Source: Brachypterus glaber (taxonomy: Eukaryota > Arthropoda > Insecta > Coleoptera > Kateretidae). Taken from it: DNA of 64,000 bases. The notes beneath the pieces were generated by a model. It was given only the letters and a program-made list of their open reading frames with translations. It was not told the origin of the DNA and made no database searches. Position 1 is the stretch's first letter, and each line of letters opens with the position of its first letter. Below, one piece after another: positions 12,345 through 23,488 of the stretch. Both the position numbers and the translations under genes were made by a program. The stretch lies in the NCBI GenBank assembly GCA_958510825.1, contig OY294048.1, forward strand, positions 22,895,589 through 22,959,588. The letters run 5' to 3'.

Positions 12345-13360
12345 ATAGCGTTTCATTTAAAAATAAAAAGTTGGTATCACTTCTGCTTAGATCGGAAGTG
12401 ATAATTTTTATAATGACTATGCCAAAATGGGGGTATTTACGGTTCATACAAGCTCTGTAAATTTCAAAAAGTAAGTTATGGAGATAATTCGTAGGCAAAA
12501 CTTCTTGTGTCACCCGGTATAAGGGGTTTTGTATTATTAATTTTATTTTCTTTTTATGAAGATTATTGTACAGTTCAAGAATATTAAACAAAATAAAACA
12601 AAAAAATTATAATAAATTGAGTAAATATTTAGTGAATAGTCAAATACAAGGTATATATTTGCTTACATTTTTAGATTCGTCTTTAAATTCTCTTTTCATT
12701 GTCAATATTTGCGTTCAAGATAGCGCCATAGGAGCCATTTTTCATTAAAAAACATGGCGGTCCTATGACATACACATTGGAATATTTCTGAAACTTGACA
12801 TTTCAAATCTTTTAATAGCAGGCTAAAAATTTACTGTTCATCTGAAACTGATTTTCTTTTGTTTTTATGAAAATGGCGTTATTTTAAAGTTTCAGAAATA
12901 TTCCAGAATGGACGTCATCGGACAGCTATGTTGTGTTAATGAAAAATGGTTCCTGTGGTGCCATCTTTAATGCAAATATCGACTTGTGATATATCAATAA
13001 AAAGATAATTTAAATACGCATCTAATAATGTAAGCAAATATACATATAGGGTTCCATTTAAAAATCAAAAGTTGGTATCACTTCCGCCTATGAAACGATA
13101 TTTTTATAATGACCATACCAAAATGGGGGTATTTACGGTTGATACAAGCTCTGTAAATTTCAAAAAGTTATCTTTTATAGTTACGGAGATAATTCGTAGG
13201 CAATACTTCTTGCTTCAACCGGTATAAGGGGTTTTTTATTATTAATTTAATTTTTTTTAAGAAGATTATTTTGCAGTTCACGTATATTAAACAAAATAAA
13301 ACAAAAAAATAATAATAACTTGAGTAAATATTTAGTGAATAGTCAAATGCAAGGTAAGTG
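12345..13360 (+). repeat. Pair of ~315-bp direct repeats flanking a palindrome
   Basis: Copy 1 (about 12,350-12,655) and copy 2 (about 13,050-13,355) share AAAGTTGGTATCACTTC, CCAAAATGGGGGTATTTACG, ATACAAGCTCTGTAAATTTC and TTTAGTGAATAGTCAAAT in the same order. They look like one element interrupted by, or duplicated around, the palindrome between them. Confidence 0.7.
12657..13043. repeat. 387-bp palindrome inside the larger one
   Basis: The arms start GTATATATTTGCTTACATT and end AATGTAAGCAAATATACAT. GCCATAGGAGCCATTTTTCA pairs with TGAAAAATGGTTCCTGTGG, and GGAATATTTCTGAAAC pairs with GTTTCAGAAATATTCC. It lies between the two direct repeats. Confidence 0.7.
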
Positions 13361-14118
13361 TCCAACATAAGGGGTTTTGCTTAATAAAAAAATGTGCTCT
13401 ATAGATTTTTTTATTTTTGGTTAAAATCATCCTAACGTCTCATAGAATCAACGTATAGAAACAGAAATGGGGTAATTTAAAGTTGATTTAAACCGTCGCA
13501 CCACCTAGGCATGAAAATAGGTATAATTTAATCTTAATATTACACCCTAGTTTTATCCCTATTTTTTACAGAATAGTTACGAATTATAAAATTTTATAAT
13601 TAATAGGAATGTCCCTAATTTATAGCATTGAAACCCACTTTGCGGTCAAACTGGCAAAAAGATGAACGCGTCTGAAGGACCTTTATACAGGACCTACGCC
13701 AATCTTAAATCTTAAACAGATTACAGCCCAGACCAAATCCAATTTAGGCGGCTACCTGTTTTATCGCATCTCATTTGGCCCGGGCTTTCGCGGACTCACC
13801 GAACAATTTACCAGGTTAATGTTATTCATTATTGCACTTTGCTTTATTGAAATAAGTCTTAATTAAATTCTCATGTAGATTTAATCTACCTGAGAATTAT
13901 ACCTAATTCAGGTATAAGGTCAAGTTGGTTAAGTGTAACATAAAATTACATATGATTTTATATAGTCATAACTTTGCTATAACTAACTTTTAATGTATGC
14001 CATTTTTTTTACTTAATCTTTTATCGTTTCTCTAATAGTTGAATACACATTTGTTCCAAGTTGATGTTACCCTATATGTTTGTTTTTACTTTCCTTTGAT
14101 TACCGTCTGTTCCATTTA

Positions 14119-14253
14119 GGGCCACTTGCACCAACTTTTGGTACGGGATTATCTCAGCCAAACCGAGTTTAAGTTAAAAATGCTGCGTTCTGATTGGTCG
14201 GCCGTCAATTTAATCCAAGTTTAAAGTTAAATCATCATTGGTGCAAGTGGCCC
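14119..14253. mobile_element. PIF/Harbinger-type MITE, 135 bp
   Basis: The perfect terminal repeats GGGCCACTTGCACCAA / TTGGTGCAAGTGGCCC are flanked by TTA on both sides (14,116-14,118 and 14,254-14,256). A 3-bp TWA duplication is the PIF/Harbinger signature. The opposite arm of the surrounding palindrome (about 12,112-12,130, CCGGGTAAATGG) is the empty site: CCATTTACCCGG is uninterrupted there and split by the MITE here. No coding capacity. Confidence 0.9.
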
Positions 14254-15041
14254 TTACCCGGAACTGGAACAGCCTCGTGTAACTTCAATACATGTAATAT
14301 TTTTTATCTGAGCTGTAGGGCATTTATTTTAATATGCTCTCTCCAAAGATTTTTTTATTAGATAATATAATTAAAATACGGTAGTTGTAATTAATTATTA
14401 TTCTCCTTGCATTTTTTAAATTTAAGTTATACTTTTTGTTTTCTCGAGAACTACTGAACCGATTTAAAAAAATAAACCTTTGTTATAACCAGAATTAAAA
14501 AACCTTTTTAATATATTACATGACCCATATTCCTATTTAAGATTTTCAAACTGGTACTTCCTGAGTGGTTTGGACTTTGTTACGTCAATTATTGGTTACA
14601 TGTCAAAAGATGTCCCCCTTAAAATAAAAATTGACTTGTCTCGGCGTTTTTTCGAAAACTCATTAGTTTCGATTTTATATATTATATTATAATATGCACT
14701 TTGAAAATAAGGCTTTTTAATCAATAATGTTATTATACTCTTCGCAATCTTTTGACTAGAAGAGTATTATACGATGCTTTTTGATTTTCCAAAATCGTCA
14801 AAAAACCGCCCAGACAAAAAAATTCTATATACATGTTGCCGTGGTAATTTGCTGTTGTGTATGATCCGTAAAAGCAAACTGCCAAGGTAAAAGGGTGATA
14901 ATGAATCGATTAGAATAGTCATAATTCTACTTATACCGGTTGAGCTTTATTTATGTCCACACCTAAAATTAAGATTAATTTTCATTATAAAAAACGTAAC
15001 TTTGGTCATTTATATAATTTTACATTGGCTATAAAATGGCG

Positions 15042-15492
15042 TATTTTGTTTTTTTTTATTTCACTTCCGGTTTCGCCGGAAGTGGCATACATATATTTTT
15101 TTAATGGAACGCCCTGAATATTTTTACATATTTCGATTGGGAAATCCATTCTGAGAACAAGCATGTGTCACTTATCAATTTTTGACAGTCCATGTAGGTT
15201 TTTATTTAAATTTTCATTTTAAATCTTTATTGTTTTAATACCAAGTTCTTCCTGATATCAAAATTTTTGCAAGAAAATTCTCTCATTTTACTTTTTTGCG
15301 CCACCCTCTTTCCATTTGAAAAAAATACTTATGGACTAAAGTATGATTTTCGAACTTTTGGGAAAAGAATCAAAATAATATTTTTTTTAGATACTAGATC
15401 AGAAATTAGTCGATTAAGCTAATTCAAAGTATTCTAGATTTAAAATAAAAATTTAAATAAAACATGCATAACCTGTCAAAAATTGACAAGTA
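15042..15492. repeat. Older inverted-repeat host of element A (left part)
   Basis: 15,130-15,190 (CCATTCTGAGAACAAGCATG, then CAATTTTTGACAG) is mirrored by CTGTCAAAAATTGACAAG (15,473-15,490) and by ACACATGCTTG...GAATGAATTTC at 17,175-17,205. Element A therefore sits inside one arm of a small palindrome. The intact arm reads AAGTGACACATGC where element A has AAG-TA-[element]-TA-ACACATGC, which identifies a TA insertion site. Confidence 0.7.
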
Positions 15493-17173
15493 GGGGAACA
15501 GGGGGCACAGTGAGTCACTTACTTTTTCAGAGCGCATATTTTTAAAAGTTTTGACAATAACTCAGATTTTTTTTCATACTACGTTTCTTTGATCTTTAAG
15601 CTAACATAATTTGCAGGTTTAGATTAAAAATTAATAGACCATGATTTTTTATAAGTACTTTTTTGACAGTATTACATTTGATTCACTGAGCCCCCAGTTC
15701 GGGGTACAGTGAATCACTGCAAGGGGTACAGTGAGTCACTATGGGGTACACTTAATCGTGATATTTAAATAAATTAAGTCAATTTATTAATTTAAAAAAA
15801 TATTTAATTTAGATACCTACATAGTTAAATAAACTTAAATAAAACTCTTTGGTAACAAAAAACAAAACTTAAAATTAATTAACGTAGGTAAATCAAAACC
15901 TTGAAAATGAAACTCTTAAGTAAGAAAAAAAACAAAAGTCAAAATAAACTAACGTAAATCAAGACCCTGAAAAACAATGTTAAATGTATATATTGATTGT
16001 ATATTGTATAAACCAATTTTCAAAAAAATCATCACCACCCTAAGGGGGTGGATTTGGAAAAAAATAATTTCAAGTTTTAGTTTTAGCAACCCCAAAAACC
16101 CTTATATTCAAATTTTCATGAAAATATGAAAAATATTTTAAAATATTTACCCCCTCACCCCTGCGGGGGTGGAGTTAGAATTTTTTTATTATCAGATTCG
16201 ATTTCAACAATATTAAAAACCCTTATAATGAAATTTTCAAATTTTTGTAAACAAATTTTGGTCTCGCTCGGGTTTGTTTTTGGTGAACAATCCCGAGCGA
16301 GAACTTTTGGTAACATACCTGTATGCCAAAGTCTCTAGCTTAAAGCGTTCTAAGTTATCGTGACCACAAGATTTCCCGGACAGACCGACCAATCGACCAA
16401 CAAAAACAATTTTAAATGTATTCTTAAATGTATTTTTTTATTATCTTAATGTTATTTATTCCTATTTTATATAGTGTACTTTAATAATTTAAATATTTTA
16501 TATTATTCTTTCTGACTGTAAATTTGTTTTACAAATATTCGCATTAATAAATTACATTGCATTACATTCCAACAATTTTTTTTGCTTGAATTAATTTATA
16601 TCGACATAAAAGTCATAAAACGCAAAAATACGCAATTTTTTTTTCACGAATACAGGGTTTTCCTAAATTTTGAAAATTTTCAAAATGGGAAAGCAAAATT
16701 CCTACAATAATTTTAATTCTAAATATACAGGAACATTTAATCATAGTTGAGGCACAGTGGATCATGAGCCACTGTGTCCAATAGGTCTTTGACTCACTGT
16801 GTCCCCCCAGTAACCAGACCAGTTCAAAGTGGACATAAAAAAATATACCAAATATCTGATAAATTTGTGTAAACACACTTATTAAGGAGTTAATAAAGAA
16901 TATAAAAATGCCAATTTATACTGGAATTTACGTAAAAGTAGTACAAATATACCTAATTAACAGCTTAACAAATAAAATACTTTCATTATTTATTTTATGC
17001 AGCCACCTCTTCGCTTCAACACACGCCACGCAGGTTTGCCGGCAACTGACCCTTTATCTAGAGAAACGTCTTCTTAGCGCCCCATTAGAAAGCGGCGTTT
17101 CTAAAACTAATATTGTTAGAGTTATAGTCAACGATTCATTGTGTCCAATGACTCACTGTGCCCCCTGTTCCCC
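15493..17173. mobile_element. Element A: TA-inserted element with many subterminal motif copies
   Basis: The ends are GGGGAACAGGGGGCAC and its exact complement, flanked by TA (15,491-15,492 and 17,174-17,175). A motif GGGGYACAGTGARTCA occurs at both ends and internally in both orientations, at about 15,501, 15,681, 15,701, 15,723, 15,743, 16,751, 16,768, 16,793, 17,132 and 17,150. About 640 bp (near 16,274-16,918) is absent from the inverted copy at 20,367. That part contains a CTCGCTCGGG / CCCGAGCGAG hairpin and R3-like sequence (about 16,320-16,410). No transposase is present. A TA target suggests mobilisation by an IS630-Tc1-mariner enzyme (inference). Confidence 0.8.
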
Positions 17174-17230
17174 TAACACATGCTTGTTTTTAGAATGAAT
17201 TTCTGAATCAAAATACAATACAATACAATA

Positions 17231-18497
17231 AAATTAAATCCTCCAATATCTAACAATTTTAGACCAATATCATTAGTTCCGACTTTTTCAAAAATTTTTG
17301 AAGTTATTTTGAAAAGACAAATTTTAGAATACTTTGAGGAAAAAAAGTTATTTTATGAAAACCAATTTGGGTTTAGGCCAGGGATGTCAACCAAAAATGC
17401 ATTTATTAAATTATTGGATTTGATAGTTGAAAGGCAAGAAAAGGGCGAGTATGTAGGTGTTACTTTTTGTGACTTACAAAAAGCTTTTGTCCCTCACCCA
17501 GAACTAATAGATAAATTAAAATTTTACGGTTTTGAATCTCTTGGTGTTCAACTCGTGTCCTCTTATCTTAGCAATAGATGTCAATATAGTTTTTTTTAAT
17601 GGTAAAGGCTCAAATTTTAAAAAGGTAAAGAGTGGCGTCCTCAGGGCTCTGTCCTGGGTCCGCTACTCTTCCTTATTTTTATTAATGATCTGAAAGTTGC
17701 CCTTCCCTTTTGGGAAAATCTTCTATTTGCGGATGAGTCTAACATTATTTCTAGTAAATTTAACTTGAGCTATTGAGCTTATGGGTGAGGGACTAGCATG
17801 TGCAAAAAATTGGTTTTCAACAAATAGACTTTCGTTAAATATTATTAAAACTGTTCATATATTCTTTACTCATCGACCACTATATACTTTTAATAACCAT
17901 ACAAATGTAAAATATCTTGGTTTACTCCTTGACCCGGACCTAAATTTGAATTCTCATGTAACTGCTGTGGCGGGTTCTCTGTCAAAAACTGTTTTTGTTT
18001 TTCGTTCCCTTGTTAGGATGGTCTCTCCTGACGTTTTAAAAACAGCATATCATTCATTATTTGAGTCTAGGGTAAGTTATGGCCTTGTGGCCTGGGGGAG
18101 TGCTTCAGGGTTGGATAGAATTTTCGGGATTCAAAGGCGTTTAATAAGGGTTTTATGCAATATGGGTTATAGGGATGATATAAAGCATAAATTTGTTGAA
18201 CTTAAGTTTTTAACTGTACCTTCTTTGTTTATTTATGTTACTGCCTGTTATGTTAAAGAAAAATTTTCTGATTTTGCTCAACAATTCGATATCCATGAGA
18301 GAAACACTCGATTCTCTCATAATATTAGATGACCCAATTTTAGACTTCAGAGCAGTAAAATTGGCTTTAACTTCTATGGACCTACTTTTTTTAATCATTT
18401 GCCATTAAATAAGCGCAATCTTCCCACAAGGCAATTTAAAATTAAATTGAAGCAGTTTTTGATTGAAAAAGCCCTGTACAGACGAGTTATTTTTTAA
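17231..18497 (+). pseudogene. Non-LTR retrotransposon reverse transcriptase remnant (Jockey-like)
   Basis: Spliced across frames, this reads as the reverse transcriptase of a non-LTR retrotransposon, from NFRPISLVPTFSKIFE through NQFGFRPGMSTKNA and FCDLQKAF, then PQGSVLGPLLFLIFINDL, LLFADES, and the thumb/C-terminal part (VKYLGLLLDPDLNLNSHVT, VSYGLVAWGSASG). It is broken by frameshifts near 17,590, 17,637 and 17,770 and by a TGA at 18,330. The active-site FADD has become FADE, and the usual Asp after KAF is replaced. After the TGA the frame continues (NHLPLNKRNLPTRQFKIKLK) to a TAA at 18,495. The 5' part, including endonuclease and ORF1, is missing, as expected for 5'-truncated insertion. The clade is judged from the thumb-domain pattern, not a tree. 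Confidence 0.9.
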
Positions 18498-18595
18498 ATT
18501 ACAAATTTCGAATATGTATTTGGCTGTACTTAAATTGTGACGTAAAATTTTGTATTTTGAATTTTGATTTAAATTAATTTATTTTAATTATGTTA

Positions 18596-19420
18596 CAATG
18601 GACGCCAGATAAATTGCATGTACGTATTTTGTACATATTAAATTGGGTAAGTAGGCACATCATTTAAATTTCAAAAAATGTCAGTGTCATTCACTCATTC
18701 GTTTTTGCAAGTTATTTTGTTTAAAATGCCTTTATATTTGCCAGAGAATGATAAATTAAGAATTGCTACACATTTAGAAAATGAAAGAAGGGCTGATGAT
18801 CTAGCTAATAAATTTAATACCAGCGTAGATACAGAAGAATAAGACATAAATGGTTAGCGGAGGGACGAGTTTCAATAAATGTGGGATCAGGGAGGAGAAA
18901 TGTAACAACTCCAGAAGAAGATGAAAATCTGGTAAACTATGTTCACCATATTCCTTTATATGATGCGAAAGAAGCAATGGAAGAGACCCATTTTCCCGCC
19001 TCTAATAGAACAGCAAATAGAAGAATTGCTGAGACTGAACTTGGAAGTTACTTTGCCTCACAAAAACCTTTTTTGTTGGATTGCCATAAGAAAGAAAGAG
19101 TAGGTTTTGCCATCCAATACTTAGATAACGGTAATTACTGGAACAATGTGGTTTTTAGCGATGAAAAACCTTTAAATCAACATACGATGGTAGACACCTA
19201 AATTCTATTTTGGAAACAAATTACTAATTGTTTTCTGTTAAAAAAAAACTGTTTACGTTTAATATTAAATAATAACTTATTTTTGTAACTTTAATTTTAA
19301 TTTTTAAAAAAAAGTTAAAATAAATATAACCTAATTTAAAAAGTCATTATCAAAACATACAAAATTAATAAAAAACGACGTTTAATTTTTGACAGCAAGC
19401 AATTTTTCTGGCGGCCACTG
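18596..19420 (+). mobile_element. Deleted Tc1/mariner-type element, 825 bp
   Basis: The imperfect terminal repeats CARTGGMCGCCAGAWAAATT are bounded by TA at 18,594-18,595 and 19,421-19,422. It lies immediately downstream of the reverse-transcriptase remnant. It encloses a broken transposase (next entry) that stops soon after the first catalytic Asp, so it is an internally deleted copy that could only move with a helper. Confidence 0.85.
18726..19201 (+). pseudogene. Tc1/mariner-family transposase remnant
   Basis: The frame opens at ATG 18,726 (MPLYLPENDKLRIATHLENE), with a helix-turn-helix-like start. It hits a stop at about 18,840 and resumes in the next frame as RRIRHKWLAEGRVSINVGSG. It then runs through the segment before the catalytic domain to YWNNVVFSDEK, which carries the first Asp of the DDE/D triad. 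It ends at 19,201. The second and third catalytic residues are absent. Intact relatives are about 340 residues; about 150 remain here. It is non-functional. Confidence 0.85.
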
Positions 19421-20366
19421 TAATATAACATTTATTTATTATTTGATGTAAACTTGACGTGTGAAAACTGTGTATCAAAAATAACTTACTTACTTACTTA
19501 CTTACTTACTAAATAGGGATTTTTTAGGTAGTGAGCATTTTAGTTAAAATCACTTCCAATCCACCGTGGATAAGGTGCCAAAACTTGCACCCTCGTGAGG
19601 GAGTGGTAAATATTATCCAATATTTGTTCTTTTTTTGTGGCATATTTACTCATCAAAATGAGCTTTATCCTCTAGCAGCAGGAGCAGCAGCAGCAAAAAA
19701 TTCCAACTTTTTTATTTTGAACCACCCTAATATGCATAATTTTATTTCAAAACATTCTAATAGTTATATTTTTTTTCTCCCTCTGTATCTAAGCTAAATG
19801 TGGCACCGACCATTGACAATTTTTGACGGGTTATGGTTTAAAATGCTAGTTACTAAATTTTGTTTTGCTAAATCATGCCTACTACGTTTGTCATCTTAAA
19901 ATTTTTAAAAACGCTATAATTTCTGAACTAAGAAAGATAGGACCTACGTTTATATGAACATTTATTCATGAAATTGAATCTACTTTTCGCTGACAAAGTT
20001 TGTAAACGGGCTAATAAATCACCCTGTATATTAAATAAATATAAAACTCTTTATTTGTGGAGGAAATAGAAAAGAATAATTAATCACTGCCAATAATAAA
20101 CTACTAGTAGTAATAATTCAAACTAGTGGTATATTAACAAGTTATAAATTACTGCCAATAATAAATTTTTAGTAGTGACAATTTAAACTAGTAATAATTT
20201 GGCAAATAATTAATTTCTGTCAATAATAAATTTATATTACCTAATAATAAATTACTTAAATGATAAATAATTATTAAATATATATATATATATAAGTATA
20301 ACAAAAAAGAAATACATAGAATTATACTGGGCGAGGTTTAGTTCGACAGAGAGTATCTTTGCATTA
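19421..20366. other. Spacer with simple repeats
   Basis: It contains an ACTT tetranucleotide run (19,484-19,510), a GCAGCA triplet patch (about 19,678-19,698), a piece of an element ending AATCACCCTGTATA at about 20,020-20,032, three diverged units of about 66 bp (about 20,085-20,240, each with CTGCCAATAATAAA or a variant), and a TA run (20,280-20,294). No gene seen. Confidence 0.6.
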
Positions 20367-21398
20367 GGGGAACAGGGGGCACAGTGAGTCATTGGACACA
20401 ATGAATCGTTGACTATAACTCTACCAATATTAGTTTTAGAAACGCCGCTTTCTAATGGCGCGCTAAGAAGACGTTTCTCTAGATAAAGGGTCAGTTGCCG
20501 GCAAACCTGCGTGGCGTGTGTTGAAGCGAAGAGGTGTCTGCATAAAATAAATAATGAAAGTATTTTTTTTTTGTTAAGCTGTTAATTCAGTATATTTTTA
20601 CTATTTTTATGTAAATCCGAGCGAGAACAATATTTGTTTACAAAAATATAAAAATTTCATTATAAGGGTTTTTAATATTGTTGAAATCGAATCTGATAAT
20701 AAAAAAATCCTAACTCCACCCCCGCAGGGATGACGGGGTAAATATTTTAAAATATTTTTCATATTTTCGTGAAAATTTGAATATGGGAGTTTTTGAGGTT
20801 GCTAAAACTAAATCTTGAAATTATTTTTTTCCAAATCCACCCCCTTAGGGGTGGTGATGATTTTTTTGAAAATTGGTTTATACAATATACAATCAATGTA
20901 TACATTTAACATTGTTTTTCAGGGTCTTAAATTACGTTAGTTTATTTTGACTTTTGTTTTTTTTTCTTACTTAAGAGTTTCATTTTCAAGGTTTTGATTT
21001 ACCTACGTTAATTAATTTTAAGTTTTGTTTTATGTTACCAAAGAGTTTTATTTAAGTTTATTTAACTATGTAGGTATCTAAAATAAACATTTTTTTTAAT
21101 TAATAAATTGACTTAATTCATTTAAATATCACGATTAACTGTACACCATACTGACTTACTGTACCCCTTGCAGTGATTCACTGTACCCCGTACTGGGGGC
21201 TCAGTGAATCAAATGACATACTGTCAAAAAAGTACTTGTAAAAAATCATGGTCTATTCATTTTTAATTTAAACCTGCAAATTATGTTAGCTTAAAGATCA
21301 AAGAAACGTAGTATGAAAAAAAAATCTGAGTTATTATCAAAACTTTTAAAAATATGCGCTCTGAAAAAGTAAGTGACTCACTGTGCCCCCTGTTCCCC
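20367..21398. mobile_element. Element A', inverted shorter copy of element A
   Basis: It is the reverse complement of element A across its length apart from a missing interior of about 640 bp. The ends GGGGAACAGGGGGCAC are flanked by TA (20,365-20,366 and 21,399-21,400). Motif copies (CAGTGARTCA) lie at about 20,379, 21,141, 21,160 and 21,372. Together with element A it brackets 3.2 kb that contains the reverse-transcriptase remnant and the 825-bp mariner derivative. Confidence 0.85.
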
Positions 21399-23488
21399 TA
21401 TATTTGGATTTTATCCAACAAAAAATCTGCATGATATGCAAATTATTAAAGAATACAAAAAACAGCTTATTAAACACAAAAACAAGTACAAAATCTTCAC
21501 ACATAACCGGGTATTATCAATGACTGTCAAATTAAAGAGTAGGTCATAAGTTCCCTAGGAAACTTTAGACCTACTATACACATGTTATAAAAATAAAAAT
21601 AAATAGTTTTTTACTTAAAAACAAAACAAATATCTTACCTTCATGTAATTTAAAATATAATTTAAAATGTTATTTTTACCTAAATATGCATAATTTTATT
21701 TTAAAACAATATTAATTATACTTTTATCTCTTTCTGTAAAACTTCTCTCTTCATCTAATCTAAATAGGCGGCAGTCCATTACTTTACAATTTATCACTAG
21801 TGTGCCAGTCATAATTACTAAAAAAAAATCTGTGAGGGTATTGTGCAGTTTTTCGTAAAAATTTTGTTCCTAATTCATTGCATAAAGGTTTTTATATTCT
21901 CTCATTCGTCTTTTTATTGCGTATCGGTCGATTGCAGGCGATTATTGGATTGGAATCTGTCAGGTACCTTTTACACTACACTGGTCGTCTGATCTACGGT
22001 GGCCATATCCTGATTTTGCTTAGACTGCTCCTTGTCGATAATGTATTGCTGAACATTAAATATGTAAGTACTTGAATAAGAGGGTTATTTCAGCTTTTTT
22101 CATAACTTAAAAAAGTATGCCACAAAAAAGAAAATATAAAAATTAATGCGACTAATTTACAAACTTATAATGGACCAATCAAATCTCTCTCTTTATATTT
22201 TGGCATAGCACCATTTAGATTCGAATTACATTAATAAGCCCACAAAAAAATAAATCAAATAACTTTAACCAGACTCAATTTTTTCTTACGTTTTTTTTGG
22301 ACTAAAAACTAAATTGACAGTGAAAAAGCTCGCTGACCAATAACTTTTTCAAAAAAAAAACTACAATACAGTATACTGGACGAGATAACTTGAGAGCTTT
22401 AAAGTTCTCTAGCGCGTAAACTATTACTTTTGAACAGAATATCGAGAACATATCCGAAATTCAGCCAAATCTGACAAAAACGACTTGTACATAAAAAGGG
22501 AGCGAGGTATGTTGGGGTCATCGAGCTTGTTCATATTCGTTTTTAGCGCCCAAAAATACATAAGGTCCATTTCCATTTTTTTTAGTTTGGTTTGGATTTT
22601 CCATTTTTTTTTAGCTAATATTTTTTAGATTTCTTTAACATGATAAAAAAAAATTCAAAAAATCGACGACAATGGTTTGTCAATCCTGGATATTTCACTG
22701 AAAATTAGTTTCATAGTAATTAAACCTATCTTTTTTTTGTTGACCGGTGTAATTTTACGTATAATATTATCAAAACTAGTATGTCATAAGCTAAAAAACC
22801 CAAAGATCAATAAAGAAATAGTCTAAGAATTAAGCACACAAATTCCTTTATATATATATTATTACCGTAAATTTTAATTAATATAATGATTTTACAACAA
22901 AAAGACGGGGAGGTACAACTATTGCGTAAAAGAATATGCTATTTACAAAATGAAAATTTAAAGCAAAATTTTAAAATAAATTTTAAGTTAGAATAAGTCT
23001 CAGGCTCAATAAATTTATTTTATATTTATCCTAAACATTGATTAACTATCCATAATTATAAGTACATAGTTTTTAGTTCTTAGATTTAGTCGAATTAATT
23101 CAGAAAATGAGGGCTTCCCGGACCATAGCGCGCTCACATGCAAACCTAAATGACAAAGATGATCAATGGGAAAAACCGAGATATGTAAGAGAAAGGGAAC
23201 ACGTATTAGCCAAAAAGGGTAATTCTAACACAGTAATTGGAATGGCCCCAGCTCACTGTTTCGTTGCGGCTGATAAAAATGCCTGGGCACCTATTCTTGA
23301 CTTTTGTGGAGTAAAACGACTGATAGAACGAGTCTGAGGTTGTGATCGTAATCTATTCGTTTCCACACTATGCGTCATATTCTAAGCGTTGTTCTATCAC
23401 TTGTCCCTAAAGTCAAGAATACGTACCCTGGCTATTTGTCGGCAGAGCGTGTCACGATATGGCAGCTGACAGCCTGAGTAAACATTTA
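21399..23488. other. Spacer with one exon-like stretch and a hairpin
   Basis: Mostly A+T-rich, with no recognised gene. About 21,939-22,062 is less A+T-rich. It is preceded by TCGATTGCAG and followed by GTAAGTACTT, matching splice acceptor and donor consensus, and open in one plus frame (GLESVRYLLHYTGRLIYGGH), but I recognise no protein. About 23,278-23,447 is an imperfect hairpin (TATTCTTGACTTTTG / TAAAGTCAAGAATACG). A 76-codon frame at 23,107-23,337 overlaps that hairpin and has no family I know. Confidence 0.4.

Larger units (their letters stand above)
11290..15041. repeat. 3.75-kb palindrome with nested insertions
   Basis: Outer arms 11,290-12,338 and 13,868-15,041 are inverted copies: CATTTTATAGTCAATGTAAA / TACATTGGCTATAAAATGG, GACAAAAAACCGCCCAG-type blocks, and TTGACATGTAACCAATAATT with its complement near 14,593. 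The right arm is longer partly because of the 135-bp MITE at 14,119. The 1.5-kb centre (12,339-13,867) holds direct repeats, a second palindrome, and a less A+T-rich patch at about 13,640-13,815. There is no coding capacity. It could be a very large foldback element or two insertions in opposite orientation. Confidence 0.7.

Noticed and set aside
16126..16338. 70-codon frame in element A
   Set aside because: It is within a TA-flanked non-coding element and is not open in the second copy, A'.
23107..23337. 76-codon frame as a gene
   Set aside because: No family recognised and half of it lies in a hairpin. Kept only as a note in the spacer entry.
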